From: Stackebrandtia albiflava
GTDB taxonomy: Bacteria > Actinomycetota > Actinomycetes > Mycobacteriales > Micromonosporaceae
NCBI RefSeq assembly: GCF_007994225.1
Contig: NZ_VLLL01000006.1
Coordinates: 620,001 to 684,000, forward strand
Length of the DNA stretch: 64,000 nucleotides
Reading direction: 5' to 3'
Shown here: positions 51,776 through 59,714 of the stretch, piece after piece
Position numbering within the stretch: position 1 is the stretch's first letter
Layout: each line of letters begins with the position of its first letter
Position numbers and translations under genes: made by a program
Notes under the pieces: model-generated
Seen by the model: the letters and a program-made list of their open reading frames with translations, nothing else
The model's database searches: none
What the model was told of the DNA's origin: nothing

Positions 51776-53161
51776 TCAGGCCGGGTATTGCCAGGTGGTG
51801 CCGGTGCCCCGGTACTGCTCCACTGGTATGGGCTTCTCGCCGTCGGGCAGGTGATCGGCGCACAGCACCCCGTGCAGGTGGTCGACCTCGTGAGCGACCA
51901 GCCGGGCCACGGCCTTTTCAAAGATGGTGATGCGTCGTTGCCCGTCGCGTTCCTGGTGTTCGACGTGGATTTGCAACGGTCGGGGGATCCGGCACCTCAC
52001 ATCGAACGACGACAAGCACCCTTCGTACTGGCTGTCGGTGGCGTCGCTGGTTTCCACTATCCGAGGGTTCAGCAGAACGATGGGGTTGGGGTCGCCGGGC
52101 GGGTAGGCGATGGCGGCAGCCCGGTCGATACCGATTTGCGGCGCCGCGATACCCATTCCCTTGCCGAAAGTGTGTGCCTTGCTGATGCGGTCGGCCGCCT
52201 GTCGCAAGTCGTCCACCACGCGGGTGGTGGCATCGGCTTCGGCGGGAAGGTCGAACGGCTGAGCGGTACGGCGCAACAACGGGTCGCCGTCTTGAATGAC
52301 GCCGAGGGAGGCCATGACCTGACTCGGGCGCGGTGCCGGGGCGTCAACTCGACCGTTACGAAAGGTCCATTCCATTTTGTACCGGGCGTGTAGCGGCGGG
52401 TCGTCGGTCGCCCATGAGAATACGCGCCGCCCGTTGAATTCGTGTATCTGAATCGCGGTGGCAAGCGGCATGTCGTCACCGGCCATGGAGGTGTGCAACC
52501 CCCACGCCGCCGGGTCGACCTCGGTGGGGAAATCCAACGTGACGGCCAGGTGGTTGGTGGGGTGGCGCACCGCGCGCCGAAACCAGTTGCCCCACTTGTC
52601 GTCACCGACGGTGTAGGTGTACTCAATCCAGCAGGCGGAACCCGGGTACAGCGGGAACCGTTGCCCGGCGGCGTTCTCGAACCTGAGCCATACCTCTTTG
52701 AACGCGTCCCGGTCGTGCTGCACGGTCCAGGGCATCGCCTCGGCACGGCCCTCACCGTGCCAAGCGTGAAGATCGATTTCATCCCACGTCAACGGGTGCG
52801 CGCAATAGTGCCGGTTGGAACGTTCCGGCCGGCCCGGGTACCGGTCGACCGCGATCCTGATCAGGTACCGGGTGACCGGTGCGGCACCGTGGTTGACCAG
52901 GCGGCGCCGCTGCGTCAACCGATAAACCCCGGCGTCATAGAAGAGTTCGGCGTGGTCATGGTCAACCACCAACGCCCCGGCCGGATCGGAGACCGCCGGA
53001 GCAGGGCGGCGCTGTGGCGGGTCGGCGGGGTGCTGGTCGTTCCACGCGCGTAGCAGCTCGCCGCCCGCGTGCATGGCATCGTCGGCACGACGGGCGAACT
53101 CCCGTGACCCTCGTTCGACACCCGACGCCACTTTAGATACATACGTGCGGTCGTAACTCAT
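51776..53161 (-). CDS. Peptide deformylase fused to an unknown beta-rich domain and partial HTH
   Basis: A 461-residue protein. Residues 285-455 are a peptide deformylase with all three motifs: GMGIAAPQIG (335-344), EGCLS with the metal Cys382, and HEVDH (424-428, His424 and His428). It would remove the N-formyl group of new proteins. Residues 60-270 are a beta-rich Trp/Tyr-containing domain that I do not recognise. Residues 1-40 (MSYDRTYVSKVASGVERG...) match the second half of an XRE-type HTH; an in-frame stop seven codons upstream shows the first half is missing. Overlaps the Imm1 gene by 4 bp. Confidence 0.85.
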   Translation of the reverse strand: MSYDRTYVSKVASGVERGSREFARRADDAMHAGGELLRAWNDQHPADPPQRRPAPAVSDPAGALVVDHDHAELFYDAGVYRLTQRRRLVNHGAAPVTRYLIRIAVDRYPGRPERSNRHYCAHPLTWDEIDLHAWHGEGRAEAMPWTVQHDRDAFKEVWLRFENAAGQRFPLYPGSACWIEYTYTVGDDKWGNWFRRAVRHPTNHLAVTLDFPTEVDPAAWGLHTSMAGDDMPLATAIQIHEFNGRRVFSWATDDPPLHARYKMEWTFRNGRVDAPAPRPSQVMASLGVIQDGDPLLRRTAQPFDLPAEADATTRVVDDLRQAADRISKAHTFGKGMGIAAPQIGIDRAAAIAYPPGDPNPIVLLNPRIVETSDATDSQYEGCLSSFDVRCRIPRPLQIHVEHQERDGQRRITIFEKAVARLVAHEVDHLHGVLCADHLPDGEKPIPVEQYRGTGTTWQYPA

Positions 53162-53631
53162 GGTTTTCGCCCCGCGCCTTCAACGCCTCCCGGTTCAGCG
53201 TCGGGCCACTCGGCGCAGGTCGGGCGGGTGCCTGTGGTGGCGAACTGGAGGATTGCCGCCAACAGGTCGTCCGCTGTCACGGTGAGTTCGGCGGTGGTCA
53301 GGCGGCGGGTGTGGTCGCGTTCAACCGTGACGATCGTCGGCTGTGCTGCTGTCGCGGGTGGGGTACTGGCGGCCGGTCGGCCGTTCCATGCCAGGTATGC
53401 CGCGCCGTCTTCGTCGGTGGGACGCGTGAAAACCAGCCGGGGCACGGTGGCGTAGTCGGTGGTGCTGAGGTCGATACCGGAGATCACCGGCAAGCCGTAC
53501 GTGCTGTAACGCTGCTCGGTCACCCATGTCTCGATCTCGTCGAGCCACCGTAGGTCGTCCATGTGTTCATTGCCGTCCCAGATGGATACGGGCAAACATG
53601 GTGTGTCGATGGGCGTGCGCCAGTCGGTCAT
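53158..53631 (-). CDS. Imm1-like immunity protein
   Basis: A 157-residue protein. The ending LAAILQFATTGTRPTCAEW (TGTRPTCAEW at 133-142) and the middle RLVFTRPTDEDGAAYLAWNG match the Imm1 family as I know it, immunity proteins paired with SCP1.201-type deaminases. It overlaps the deaminase gene upstream and the deformylase gene downstream by 4 bp each (ATGA), so the three are translated together. Expected role: bind and block the deaminase. Start ATG 53631; the 37 residues upstream in the frame are not protein-like. Confidence 0.78.
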   Translation of the reverse strand: MTDWRTPIDTPCLPVSIWDGNEHMDDLRWLDEIETWVTEQRYSTYGLPVISGIDLSTTDYATVPRLVFTRPTDEDGAAYLAWNGRPAASTPPATAAQPTIVTVERDHTRRLTTAELTVTADDLLAAILQFATTGTRPTCAEWPDAEPGGVEGAGRKP

Positions 53632-54050
53632 CGTTCGCGTCCTCCGAATATCCGGTAGCCGCCCGGGTAGTAGACGGTGAGTGAGCATCCGGGCGGGATG
53701 AACGTGTCGAGGTAGTCCTGACATCCCAGGTCGCCGCCGCACGGCCCACCTGCATGGTTAATGACCATGGTTCGGTGTCGGTTACTGGTTCCCTCCCATC
53801 CCATCTGAATGGCCGCCTTTACCTCGGCGTGCGTGGCGAGGTCGCCCTGCCAGCCACGGACGGTCGGGTAATGGTGCTGCCAGCCGACGCGCCAGTAGTT
53901 GATCGCCTGTTCGTAGGCCAGGTCATGGCGGCCGGAGATGATTTCCACCAGTTGCCCATTCTCGATCCATGCTCCCCGGGTCTTCGTGTCGCGGGTTCCG
54001 AGTAGCGCCAGGTAGTCGGCGATCTCGTCTGGTGTCAAGGCGGCTCCCAT
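53628..54050 (-). CDS. SCP1.201/DddA-like deaminase, free-standing
   Basis: A 140-residue protein with the signature of the SCP1.201 (DddA-like) deaminase family: H74-A75-E76 in THAEVKAAIQM and the zinc cysteines C104 and C110 in GPCGGDLGCQDYLDTFIPPG, followed by SLTVYYPGG. Relatives deaminate cytosine in double-stranded DNA as toxins. Unlike those, it has no secretion or delivery domain. ATG 54050 lacks a clear RBS; an ATG at 54090 with GAAGGGA opens a different frame, so a start problem or frameshift must be considered. Overlaps the Imm1 gene by 4 bp. Confidence 0.78.
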   Translation of the reverse strand: MGAALTPDEIADYLALLGTRDTKTRGAWIENGQLVEIISGRHDLAYEQAINYWRVGWQHHYPTVRGWQGDLATHAEVKAAIQMGWEGTSNRHRTMVINHAGGPCGGDLGCQDYLDTFIPPGCSLTVYYPGGYRIFGGRER

Positions 54051-54165
54051 GAACTGTGCCCGGTCTGCGGCGTGTAGCGGCGGTGGACATGATGGGTTCC
54101 CTTCGGTGGAGTGTGGGCCGGCCGTGGATGCGGGGGGCCACCGACGGCCGGCCCCGGGGGGGGGT

Positions 54166-54174
54166 GCCCCGGGT
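54166..54174. repeat. Nine-base homopolymer G tract
   Basis: A run of nine G (plus strand) in the gap between the 70-residue gene and the deaminase gene, flanked by CCCC and TGCCCC that can pair with it. Such tracts can change length by slippage and so alter transcription of the downstream operon. Confidence 0.5.
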
Positions 54175-54181
54175 GGGGCGG

Positions 54182-54394
54182 CTACCGGGTGCGGCGCCGT
54201 GGTGTCGGTCGCGGCGGGATGACGTGCCAGCTCTGTGTGGCGTCGCAGTAGCCGATGCGGGGTGCGGGACCGGTGTGGAGGATCCCCCAGCCGTTGCGGA
54301 TCCGGATGGCGTCACCCCGGGTCTCCAGGTGCTCGCCGTGGATCGTGCAGACCCGGCCACCGAGACCGTCCAGCCGGATCGGTAGCCGGGTCAC
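54182..54394 (-). CDS. Small hypothetical protein (70 aa) of the deaminase operon
   Basis: GTG 54394 overlaps the stop of the zinc-ribbon gene (GTGA), so translation is coupled. The 70-residue product (VTRLPIRLDGLGGRVCTIHG...) has two Cys and a Trp-rich end; no family recognised. The next gene, the deaminase, is separated by 131 bp containing a G9 tract. Confidence 0.6.
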   Translation of the reverse strand: MTRLPIRLDGLGGRVCTIHGEHLETRGDAIRIRNGWGILHTGPAPRIGYCDATQSWHVIPPRPTPRRRTR

Positions 54395-54564
54395 CGGTCC
54401 TGCTCCGGTACGGCCAGGACATAACCCTGGAACGGCACACAACCGGTGCCGTCACAGCGCGGGCACGGCTGCGGGTCCTCGGCATCGCGACGGTTAGCGG
54501 TGTCGGCGTCCGTAGTCCCCCGGCCGGGAGTGCGGCAGTCCGGGCACCGGGTATAGGCCGTCAC
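54391..54564 (-). CDS. Small zinc-ribbon protein (57 aa)
   Basis: GTG 54564 overlaps the stop of the preceding gene. The 57-residue product carries CPDC near the start and CPRCDGTGC near residue 40, two knuckles of the DnaJ/zinc-ribbon type that would hold one zinc. Probably a nucleic-acid or protein adaptor. Member of the deaminase operon. Confidence 0.65.
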   Translation of the reverse strand: MTAYTRCPDCRTPGRGTTDADTANRRDAEDPQPCPRCDGTGCVPFQGYVLAVPEQDR

Positions 54565-54836
54565 GGCCCGGCCTCCGATGCTGACCAGTGCGGCGCCGCC
54601 GCCCGGTACACCTCGACAGCCGCCGCCTCGACATGGGCGTACCAGTCGGCGGGCTGCCCCAACCACGCCGCACCCCACGACGCCGCCACCGATCCCTCCA
54701 CGACGCTGACCGTGCACGCCAGAATCCGATGACCACCCTGCACCGAGTACAGGCGCACCGTATGCGGCGCCGCACTCGACGCCACCACGAACACCCCACC
54801 ACCAAGAGAGAACCGCCCCATTTCAGTGTCAGTCAC
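54561..54836 (-). CDS. First gene of the deaminase operon, hypothetical (91 aa)
   Basis: GTG 54836 follows GGAG at six bases. The 91-residue product (VTDTEMGRFSLGGGVFVVASS...) is a beta-like protein with late helix (GAAWLGQPADWYAHVEAAAVEVY) and no recognised family. It heads the minus-strand operon that runs to 51628 and lies 272 bp from the divergent XRE regulator. Confidence 0.6.
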   Translation of the reverse strand: MTDTEMGRFSLGGGVFVVASSAAPHTVRLYSVQGGHRILACTVSVVEGSVAASWGAAWLGQPADWYAHVEAAAVEVYRAAAPHWSASEAGP

Positions 54837-55090
54837 GGGGCACTCCGGTGATCGCCTGGCACGGCCATTCGACCGTGCTTCCGGTGTCGCGACGGCATTG
54901 CACACGAGTGGTGCCTCGGATCGGGTCAGGGAGATACGGGTGTCTGACTATGGTTGCAGTACTGCCGTCCATTTCGGCTCCAATCGGGTGGATGGCGGTC
55001 GGCGGCGGCTCTCGCTTCCACTCGGGGCCGCCGCCCTCCTGTAGCCTGACCTGTACACAGTGCAATGAGAAGTGTGCCGCGCGGACGGAC

Positions 55091-55107
55091 GGTATCCAGA
55101 GGTATCC
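55091..55107. promoter_or_regulatory. Direct repeat GGTATCC upstream of the XRE gene
   Basis: GGTATCC-aga-GGTATCC immediately precedes the XRE ATG at 55109. It could be an RBS-masking or operator element; the upstream CCTGACC...TGAGAA stretch may hold -35 and -10. Confidence 0.35.
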
Positions 55108-55108
55108 A

Positions 55109-56203
55109 ATGACAGCAGGGGATCCGGAACTCGGCGCGTTGTTGAAAGCCCAGCGCAGGGCGGCGGGGCTGAAGCTCGACACGCTTGCCCGCCGACTTGG
55201 GTACTCGCGCCAGTACCTCAGCAACATGGAGAACGGTCGACGGAAGATCCATCCGCATGTCATCGTTGCCTACCAACAGGAGGTGGGCGATCCGATGAAT
55301 CGGCGAGAACTGATCACGGGTGCCGCGGTTTCAGCGTTGGCACCGACCGTCGCGGCCGACCTGCTGAGGCACGGCTTCCTCACGGCGGCTCGATCCGGCC
55401 GTCCCACTCTGGATGACTGGCATGGCAAGCTCGACGCGTACGGCGTGGCATACATGTCGCAAGGCGCCTCGGCGCTGCAACGCACCATGGCCGGGGACAT
55501 GGTGGTTCTGCAACAGGGCATCGATACCGCCGGGATGTGGGCAGTCGCGGCACCGATGCTGGCGATGTTCGGGAAGGTCTCGACGAATCCCTCCGAAGCG
55601 ATCGAGTGGTACAAGCTGGCGGCCATCGCTGCGGAACGGTCCAAGGACCATTCGGTGACGGTGTGGGTCCTCGGTCGTGCGGCCATCGCGCTCGGCTACG
55701 AAGGCGCCGCGCTTCCGACGGCCTTGTCGTTCGCGGAACGGACGATCCGAGCCGCCCGTGAACGTCCGTCGCTCGGTCTACTGAACGCATTGGCCGGGAA
55801 GGCCCACATACAGGCGTTGCGCGGTCAACGCAGGGATGCCGTCCGGACCTGGGAGGATGCTCGCCGGATTTTCGACCAGGCCGGCTCGGCCGAGATCACC
55901 AGTGACTTCGAGGTCCCGCCTTGGAGGTTCGCGGTGTACTCATCGCTTCTCCACGCCCGCCTCGGATCAGGTGACGCCGACCATTGGCAATCTGAAGTGG
56001 ACCGACTGGTTCCAGAGACATTGCCTCGATTCAAGACCCACGCCGAATTGCATCGTGGGCTGTCGATGGTCAAGTCTGGGGACTCGCGTGGCGGCGTCGC
56101 ATACGCGCGGGATGCGCTGGAGCGCCTATCCGCAGAGAAGCGGTCCCAATCTCTTCGCCTGATGTTGTCGGAGATCGAGCGGGCTGCCGTCCAGGCCGTT
56201 TGA
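55109..56203 (+). CDS. XRE family regulator of the deaminase operon
   Basis: A 364-residue actinobacterial regulator. HTH at residues 10-50 (LLKAQRRAAGLKLDTLARRLGYSRQYLSNMENGRRKI), then NRRELITGAAVSALAP and a helical TPR-like ligand domain to the end, as in the many paired regulators of this class. It diverges from the deaminase/Imm1/deformylase operon, so its repression or activation of that operon is the natural inference. The PBP-independent N-terminus of the deformylase protein resembles part of this HTH. Confidence 0.85.
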   Translation: MTAGDPELGALLKAQRRAAGLKLDTLARRLGYSRQYLSNMENGRRKIHPHVIVAYQQEVGDPMNRRELITGAAVSALAPTVAADLLRHGFLTAARSGRPTLDDWHGKLDAYGVAYMSQGASALQRTMAGDMVVLQQGIDTAGMWAVAAPMLAMFGKVSTNPSEAIEWYKLAAIAAERSKDHSVTVWVLGRAAIALGYEGAALPTALSFAERTIRAARERPSLGLLNALAGKAHIQALRGQRRDAVRTWEDARRIFDQAGSAEITSDFEVPPWRFAVYSSLLHARLGSGDADHWQSEVDRLVPETLPRFKTHAELHRGLSMVKSGDSRGGVAYARDALERLSAEKRSQSLRLMLSEIERAAVQAV

Positions 56204-56284
56204 AGGATGCCGTCGCGTGGGCATCAGTAACGGGTGATGCATGAAGGAGTGCGTCAGTCCGCCGTCTTCGAACAGGAGTGGGAC

Positions 56285-56767
56285 GTGCCACGAATCGCTG
56301 TTACCGGACACCGTGACCTGGACGACACCACCGCCGGCGTGATCCGCGCCGCGTTCGACGCCCGGATCGCCGAACTGACGGTCGAGGGGCGGGTGGTGGG
56401 CGTGTCCTGCCTCGCCGACGGCGCCGACGCCCTGTTCGCCGCCGCCGTGCTCGACGCCGGCGGAGACCTCGTGGCGGTGATACCCGCCGAGAAGTACCGT
56501 GACGGCCTGCCCGCCGCGTACCGGCCGGAGTACGACCGGCTGTTGGGGGCCGCCTTGGACGTGATCCGTCTCGACCACGTGGAAGTCACCGCCCGGGCGT
56601 ACACGGATGCCGGCCTGGCCTCGCTCGTCGGCGCGGACGAGTTGATCGCGGTGTGGGACGGCCGACCCGCCGCCGGGTCCGGCGGTAGCGCCGACGTCGT
56701 CGCCCAGGCCCGAGAGCAGGGCGTGCCGGTGACCGTGATCTGGCCGGACGGTGCCCGCCGGGGCTGA
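56285..56767 (+). CDS. SLOG-family nucleotide-binding protein
   Basis: About 160 residues. VPRIAVTGHRDL opening, SCLADGADALFAAAVLDAGGDLVAVIP in the middle and ADELIAVWDGRPAAGSGGSADVV later fit the Rossmann-like SLOG fold, seen in nucleotide-derived ligand sensors of conflict systems and in LOG-type enzymes. No catalytic residues can be assigned. GTG 56285 follows AGGAG at six bases. It follows the XRE gene after about 80 bp and may belong to the same locus. Confidence 0.65.
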   Translation: MPRIAVTGHRDLDDTTAGVIRAAFDARIAELTVEGRVVGVSCLADGADALFAAAVLDAGGDLVAVIPAEKYRDGLPAAYRPEYDRLLGAALDVIRLDHVEVTARAYTDAGLASLVGADELIAVWDGRPAAGSGGSADVVAQAREQGVPVTVIWPDGARRG

Positions 56768-56869
56768 GCCGACGCCGCCGATGCGGTGCTCGGGGCCGCC
56801 CGGGCCACCGGCCGGTGACCTCCGCGCCCGGTTAGCCTGGAGCGTCGCCGACCCCTGGAGAGTCCCACC

Positions 56870-57679
56870 ATGCCCGAAGGCCACATCGTTCACCGGCTCG
56901 CCGCGACGTACCGTGCCGAGTTCGGCGGCGGTGCGGTGGCGGTGTCCAGCCCGCAGGGCCGGTTCGCGGAGGCCGCCGCCCGAATCGACGGCAAGCCGGT
57001 GACCGCCACCGACGCGCACGGCAAGCAGTTGTTCATCGAGTTCGGTGACGCCGAATGGGTGCGGGTCCATCTGGGCATCTACGGGAAGGTGGCCTTCGGT
57101 GCGGCCCCCGCGCCGGCGCCGGTGGGGGCCGTAAGGCTGCGGCTCGCGAACGACCGCCGGTACGCGGACCTGCGCGGTCCAGCCGCCTGCGAGCTCATCA
57201 CGCCCGGTGAGAAACAGGCGGTCCACGACCGGCTCGGCCCCGACCCGTTGCGCGCCGACGCCGACCCCGCCGTGGCGTGGCGGCGCATCGGCCGTTCCCG
57301 TACCGGCATCGGCGTGCTGTTGATGGACCAGGCGGTGGTGTCCGGTGTCGGCAACGTGTACCGCGCGGAGGTGTTGTTCCGGCACGGGATCGACCCGTAC
57401 CTGCCGGGTCGAGACCTCGACTTGGGACAGTGGACGGAGGTGTGGCGCGACCTGGTGGCGCTCATGCGCGAGGGGGTCCGGCTCGGCCGGATGGACACCG
57501 TCCGGCCCGAACACACCCCGGAGGCGATGGGTAGGCCGCCGAGGGTCGACGACCACGGCGGCGAGGTGTACGTGTACCGGCGCGCCGGACAGCCCTGCCT
57601 GGTGTGTGGCACCGAGGTGCGCACGGCGGTGTTGACCGCCCGGAACCTGTTCTGGTGCCCGAAGTGTCAGGCCAGGTGA
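56870..57679 (+). CDS. Fpg/Nei family DNA glycosylase
   Basis: A 269-residue bifunctional DNA glycosylase/AP lyase for oxidised bases. It starts MPEGHIVHRLA, so Pro2 is the catalytic nucleophile and Glu3 is conserved. An H2TH part (RRIGRSRTGIGVLLMDQAVVSGVGNVYRAE) and a C-terminal zinc finger with CLVCGTEVRTAV...FWCPKCQ follow. It overlaps the convergent reductase gene by 13 bp. Specificity (Fpg versus Nei type) leans to Nei by the MPEGH start. Confidence 0.92.
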   Translation: MPEGHIVHRLAATYRAEFGGGAVAVSSPQGRFAEAAARIDGKPVTATDAHGKQLFIEFGDAEWVRVHLGIYGKVAFGAAPAPAPVGAVRLRLANDRRYADLRGPAACELITPGEKQAVHDRLGPDPLRADADPAVAWRRIGRSRTGIGVLLMDQAVVSGVGNVYRAEVLFRHGIDPYLPGRDLDLGQWTEVWRDLVALMREGVRLGRMDTVRPEHTPEAMGRPPRVDDHGGEVYVYRRAGQPCLVCGTEVRTAVLTARNLFWCPKCQAR

Positions 57680-58464
57680 ACCGCCTCCGGATCGACGTGC
57701 ACCGACAGGTCGTCCCGGCCGGGTGCGTACTGCGGCCGTAGCACCAGGTTCTCGTCGTAGTGGCCGCCCTCCTGGTGCCGGTACCCCAGAGTCGGTGCGT
57801 CAGGCAACGCCAGCAGCCGCTTCTCCAGGTCGGTGGTGAGCCGTGCGAAACGTTCCGGCCCGGTGCGTTCCGCGGCGTCCACGATGAACGGTGCGACCGG
57901 TGCGATCCCGGTGTACCAAAGGATGCCGTGGTGGACGGGGAACAGCAGTGCATCGACGTCCCCGTGAATGCCGCGCGGCCCCATGCTCGAATCCCGCGCG
58001 CCGTAGGACGTGATCACCATCGCGCGACGGCCCCACAGCGTGTTCTCGCCGTATCGCATCTTCCGCCCGGTGCGCGGATTCCGCACGCCGAAGGCGAAAC
58101 CCTGGGTGAACACCCGGTCGAACCATCCCTTGAGGATCGCGGGTGGGCCGAACCACCACATCGGGAACTGGATCACCACCGCGTCCGCCCACATCACCTT
58201 CGCCTGCTCGGCCCGGATGTCGTCGCGGAGTCGGCCGTCACAAGTCGCCGTCTCCTGCGCGGCGCCGACGACGAACCGCTCGGCCGGATCGTCGCCGGTG
58301 TCGGCCGGTGACACCACCGGGTTCCAGCCCATCGCGTACAGGTCCGACTCACGTACCTCGTGGCCGGTCCTCCGGAGCGCGGCCGTGCCGTGATCCCGTA
58401 GCGCGCCGTTCAACGACCGCGGTTCCGGGTGGGCGAAGATCCACAGAAGCCTCATGTCCGCCAT
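57667..58464 (-). CDS. NAD(P)H dehydrogenase (quinone), flavodoxin fold
   Basis: A 265-residue flavoprotein of the Kef-ancillary/NQO1 type: LWIFAHPEPRSLNGALRDHG phosphate loop, FPMWWFGPPAILKGWFDRVFTQGFAF and GENTLWGRRAMVITSYGA. It would reduce quinones by two electrons. Start ATG 58464 (MADMRL...). The first codons and the promoter recur 1.25 kb away in the second repeat copy. It was probably divergent from the AraC-type regulator now at 59777. Confidence 0.9.
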   Translation of the reverse strand: MADMRLLWIFAHPEPRSLNGALRDHGTAALRRTGHEVRESDLYAMGWNPVVSPADTGDDPAERFVVGAAQETATCDGRLRDDIRAEQAKVMWADAVVIQFPMWWFGPPAILKGWFDRVFTQGFAFGVRNPRTGRKMRYGENTLWGRRAMVITSYGARDSSMGPRGIHGDVDALLFPVHHGILWYTGIAPVAPFIVDAAERTGPERFARLTTDLEKRLLALPDAPTLGYRHQEGGHYDENLVLRPQYAPGRDDLSVHVDPEAVHLA

Positions 58465-58565
58465 GCTGCCCGTCGCCGCGTCTCGATACGACTGGCCTGA
58501 AGGTCAACATGTGAAAGAATCCGGCCATGACGTTCGCGCCGCACCGAGTCGCCGTGGGTATCCGG
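58447..58565. repeat. Direct repeat A of the duplicated divergent promoter
   Basis: 119 bp, 8 mismatches to the copy at 59697-59815 (offset 1250). It spans the start of the reductase gene, its promoter (TTGACC -35-like on the minus strand) and the first codons of the regulator. Confidence 0.9.
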
Positions 58566-58580
58566 CCTCTGCCGTTCTGA
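58527..58580 (+). pseudogene. Truncated 5' end of the AraC-type regulator
   Basis: ATG 58527 reads MTFAPHRVAVGIRPLPF then stop, matching MTFSPHRVAVYIRP at the start of the intact gene at 59777. It is the copy left behind by the duplication. Confidence 0.65.
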
Positions 58581-58783
58581 ACCCAGGCGACCGCGCATCG
58601 GTTGTTTCGCCCGTGACCCAAGCGATCAGTAGCGGGAAGTCGGCGGGGACGATCCCGAGTGTCCTTCCGCTCCAGGCAGAGCCGGTACATACCGGGAGTA
58701 ACTCGGCCGTTATCCTCGGTTCGTTGGTCTCCGGGGGCCGATGTGTTGCTCAAGCCCGATCGCCCGTACTGAAGGGAGACGAG

Positions 58784-59344
58784 GTGTTTCGGGCCTACGT
58801 TGACGAGTCCGAGCCTTTCGGAGTGCCGAATTCGTACATCATGGCGGCAGCACTCGTCGAAGACGAAGACGCCGAAAGTGTGCGGCACCTGGTATCCAAA
58901 TTGAAACCCAAGCGCCACAAGAAACTCCATTGGAACGAAGAACCGAGCGACTCGCGGCTCATGATCGCGACCACCCTGTCGAACTGCCGGCTGGTCCATG
59001 TGGTGGTGGTTCGGACCGGGGTGCCGGGGGACCGCCCTGAGCGCCGACGTCGTCATTGCCTTGAGCGACTCGCGTATGAACTCCACTTGTTCGGGATCAC
59101 GTCGATCACCGCGGAAGCTCGCGACGGTGCCTCGAATCGTCGGGAGCTGGAGTACCTCAACAGGATGCGTTCCGCACAAAGGATCAGCTCGGCACTGCGG
59201 TTGCACCATGTACCGGGCCCGGGCGAACCACTGCTGTGGATTGCCGATGCGGTGGCCGGCGCTGTGGGTATCAGCCGAAGGCCGGACGGTACATCCGAAT
59301 ACGTCGATTGCTTCGACGGGATGATTCAGATCGTCGACATGTGA
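58784..59344 (+). CDS. DUF3800 family protein, second paralog
   Basis: GTG 58784 follows AAGGGAG and encodes 186 residues: VFRAYVDES (Asp7), KKLHWNE in the middle and LLWIADAVAGAVG late, the same motifs as in the paralog at 17120. An RNase H-like fold is predicted; function unproven. The gene lies between two 119-bp direct repeats that split the reductase from its regulator, which points to insertion as a cassette. A long hairpin at 59462-59502 lies downstream. Confidence 0.82.
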   Translation: MFRAYVDESEPFGVPNSYIMAAALVEDEDAESVRHLVSKLKPKRHKKLHWNEEPSDSRLMIATTLSNCRLVHVVVVRTGVPGDRPERRRRHCLERLAYELHLFGITSITAEARDGASNRRELEYLNRMRSAQRISSALRLHHVPGPGEPLLWIADAVAGAVGISRRPDGTSEYVDCFDGMIQIVDM

Positions 59345-59696
59345 CGACCGGAACTCGTTACCACCGGGCCATCCAGGTGGGAATTCGAGCGAACACATCG
59401 GGATATGTAAACGGAATAGCGGGCTTGAACACTACGGAGCCGTGCGCCCCCGAAAACGCGCGAGTCCTGGACCCCACTCACACGTAGGACTTTCCAGGAC
59501 TCACTTCCTACCGCTCCGCAGAACGGCGGCACAACACACACTATACGCACTCACTACATCACACGCCAGTGGTGCGGATTTCCCGGCGTCGTCCTGTGGC
59601 GTGCACGGGTTGAGACGTCCGCCGTGTTCTGCGCCACCTTCAGGCCATGCCATGGCATCTACAGCACATGGCACGGGACGTGACCCGGAATCACAA
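59345..59696. other. Downstream part of the DUF3800 cassette
   Basis: No gene. It contains the hairpin at 59462-59502, and ends at direct repeat B. No transposase or recombinase gene. Confidence 0.55.
59462..59502 (+). terminator. Inverted repeat after the DUF3800 gene
   Basis: GAGTCCTGGA (59462-59471) and TCCAGGACTC (59493-59502), perfect 10-bp stem with 21-base loop. Terminator or element end. Confidence 0.55.
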
Positions 59697-59714
59697 AAGC
59701 CTCATGTCAGCCAT
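59691..59714 (-). pseudogene. Truncated 5' end of the reductase gene
   Basis: In repeat copy B the minus strand reads MADMRLL then TGA, matching the first seven residues of the reductase (MADMRLL). It is the counterpart remnant. Confidence 0.6.
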
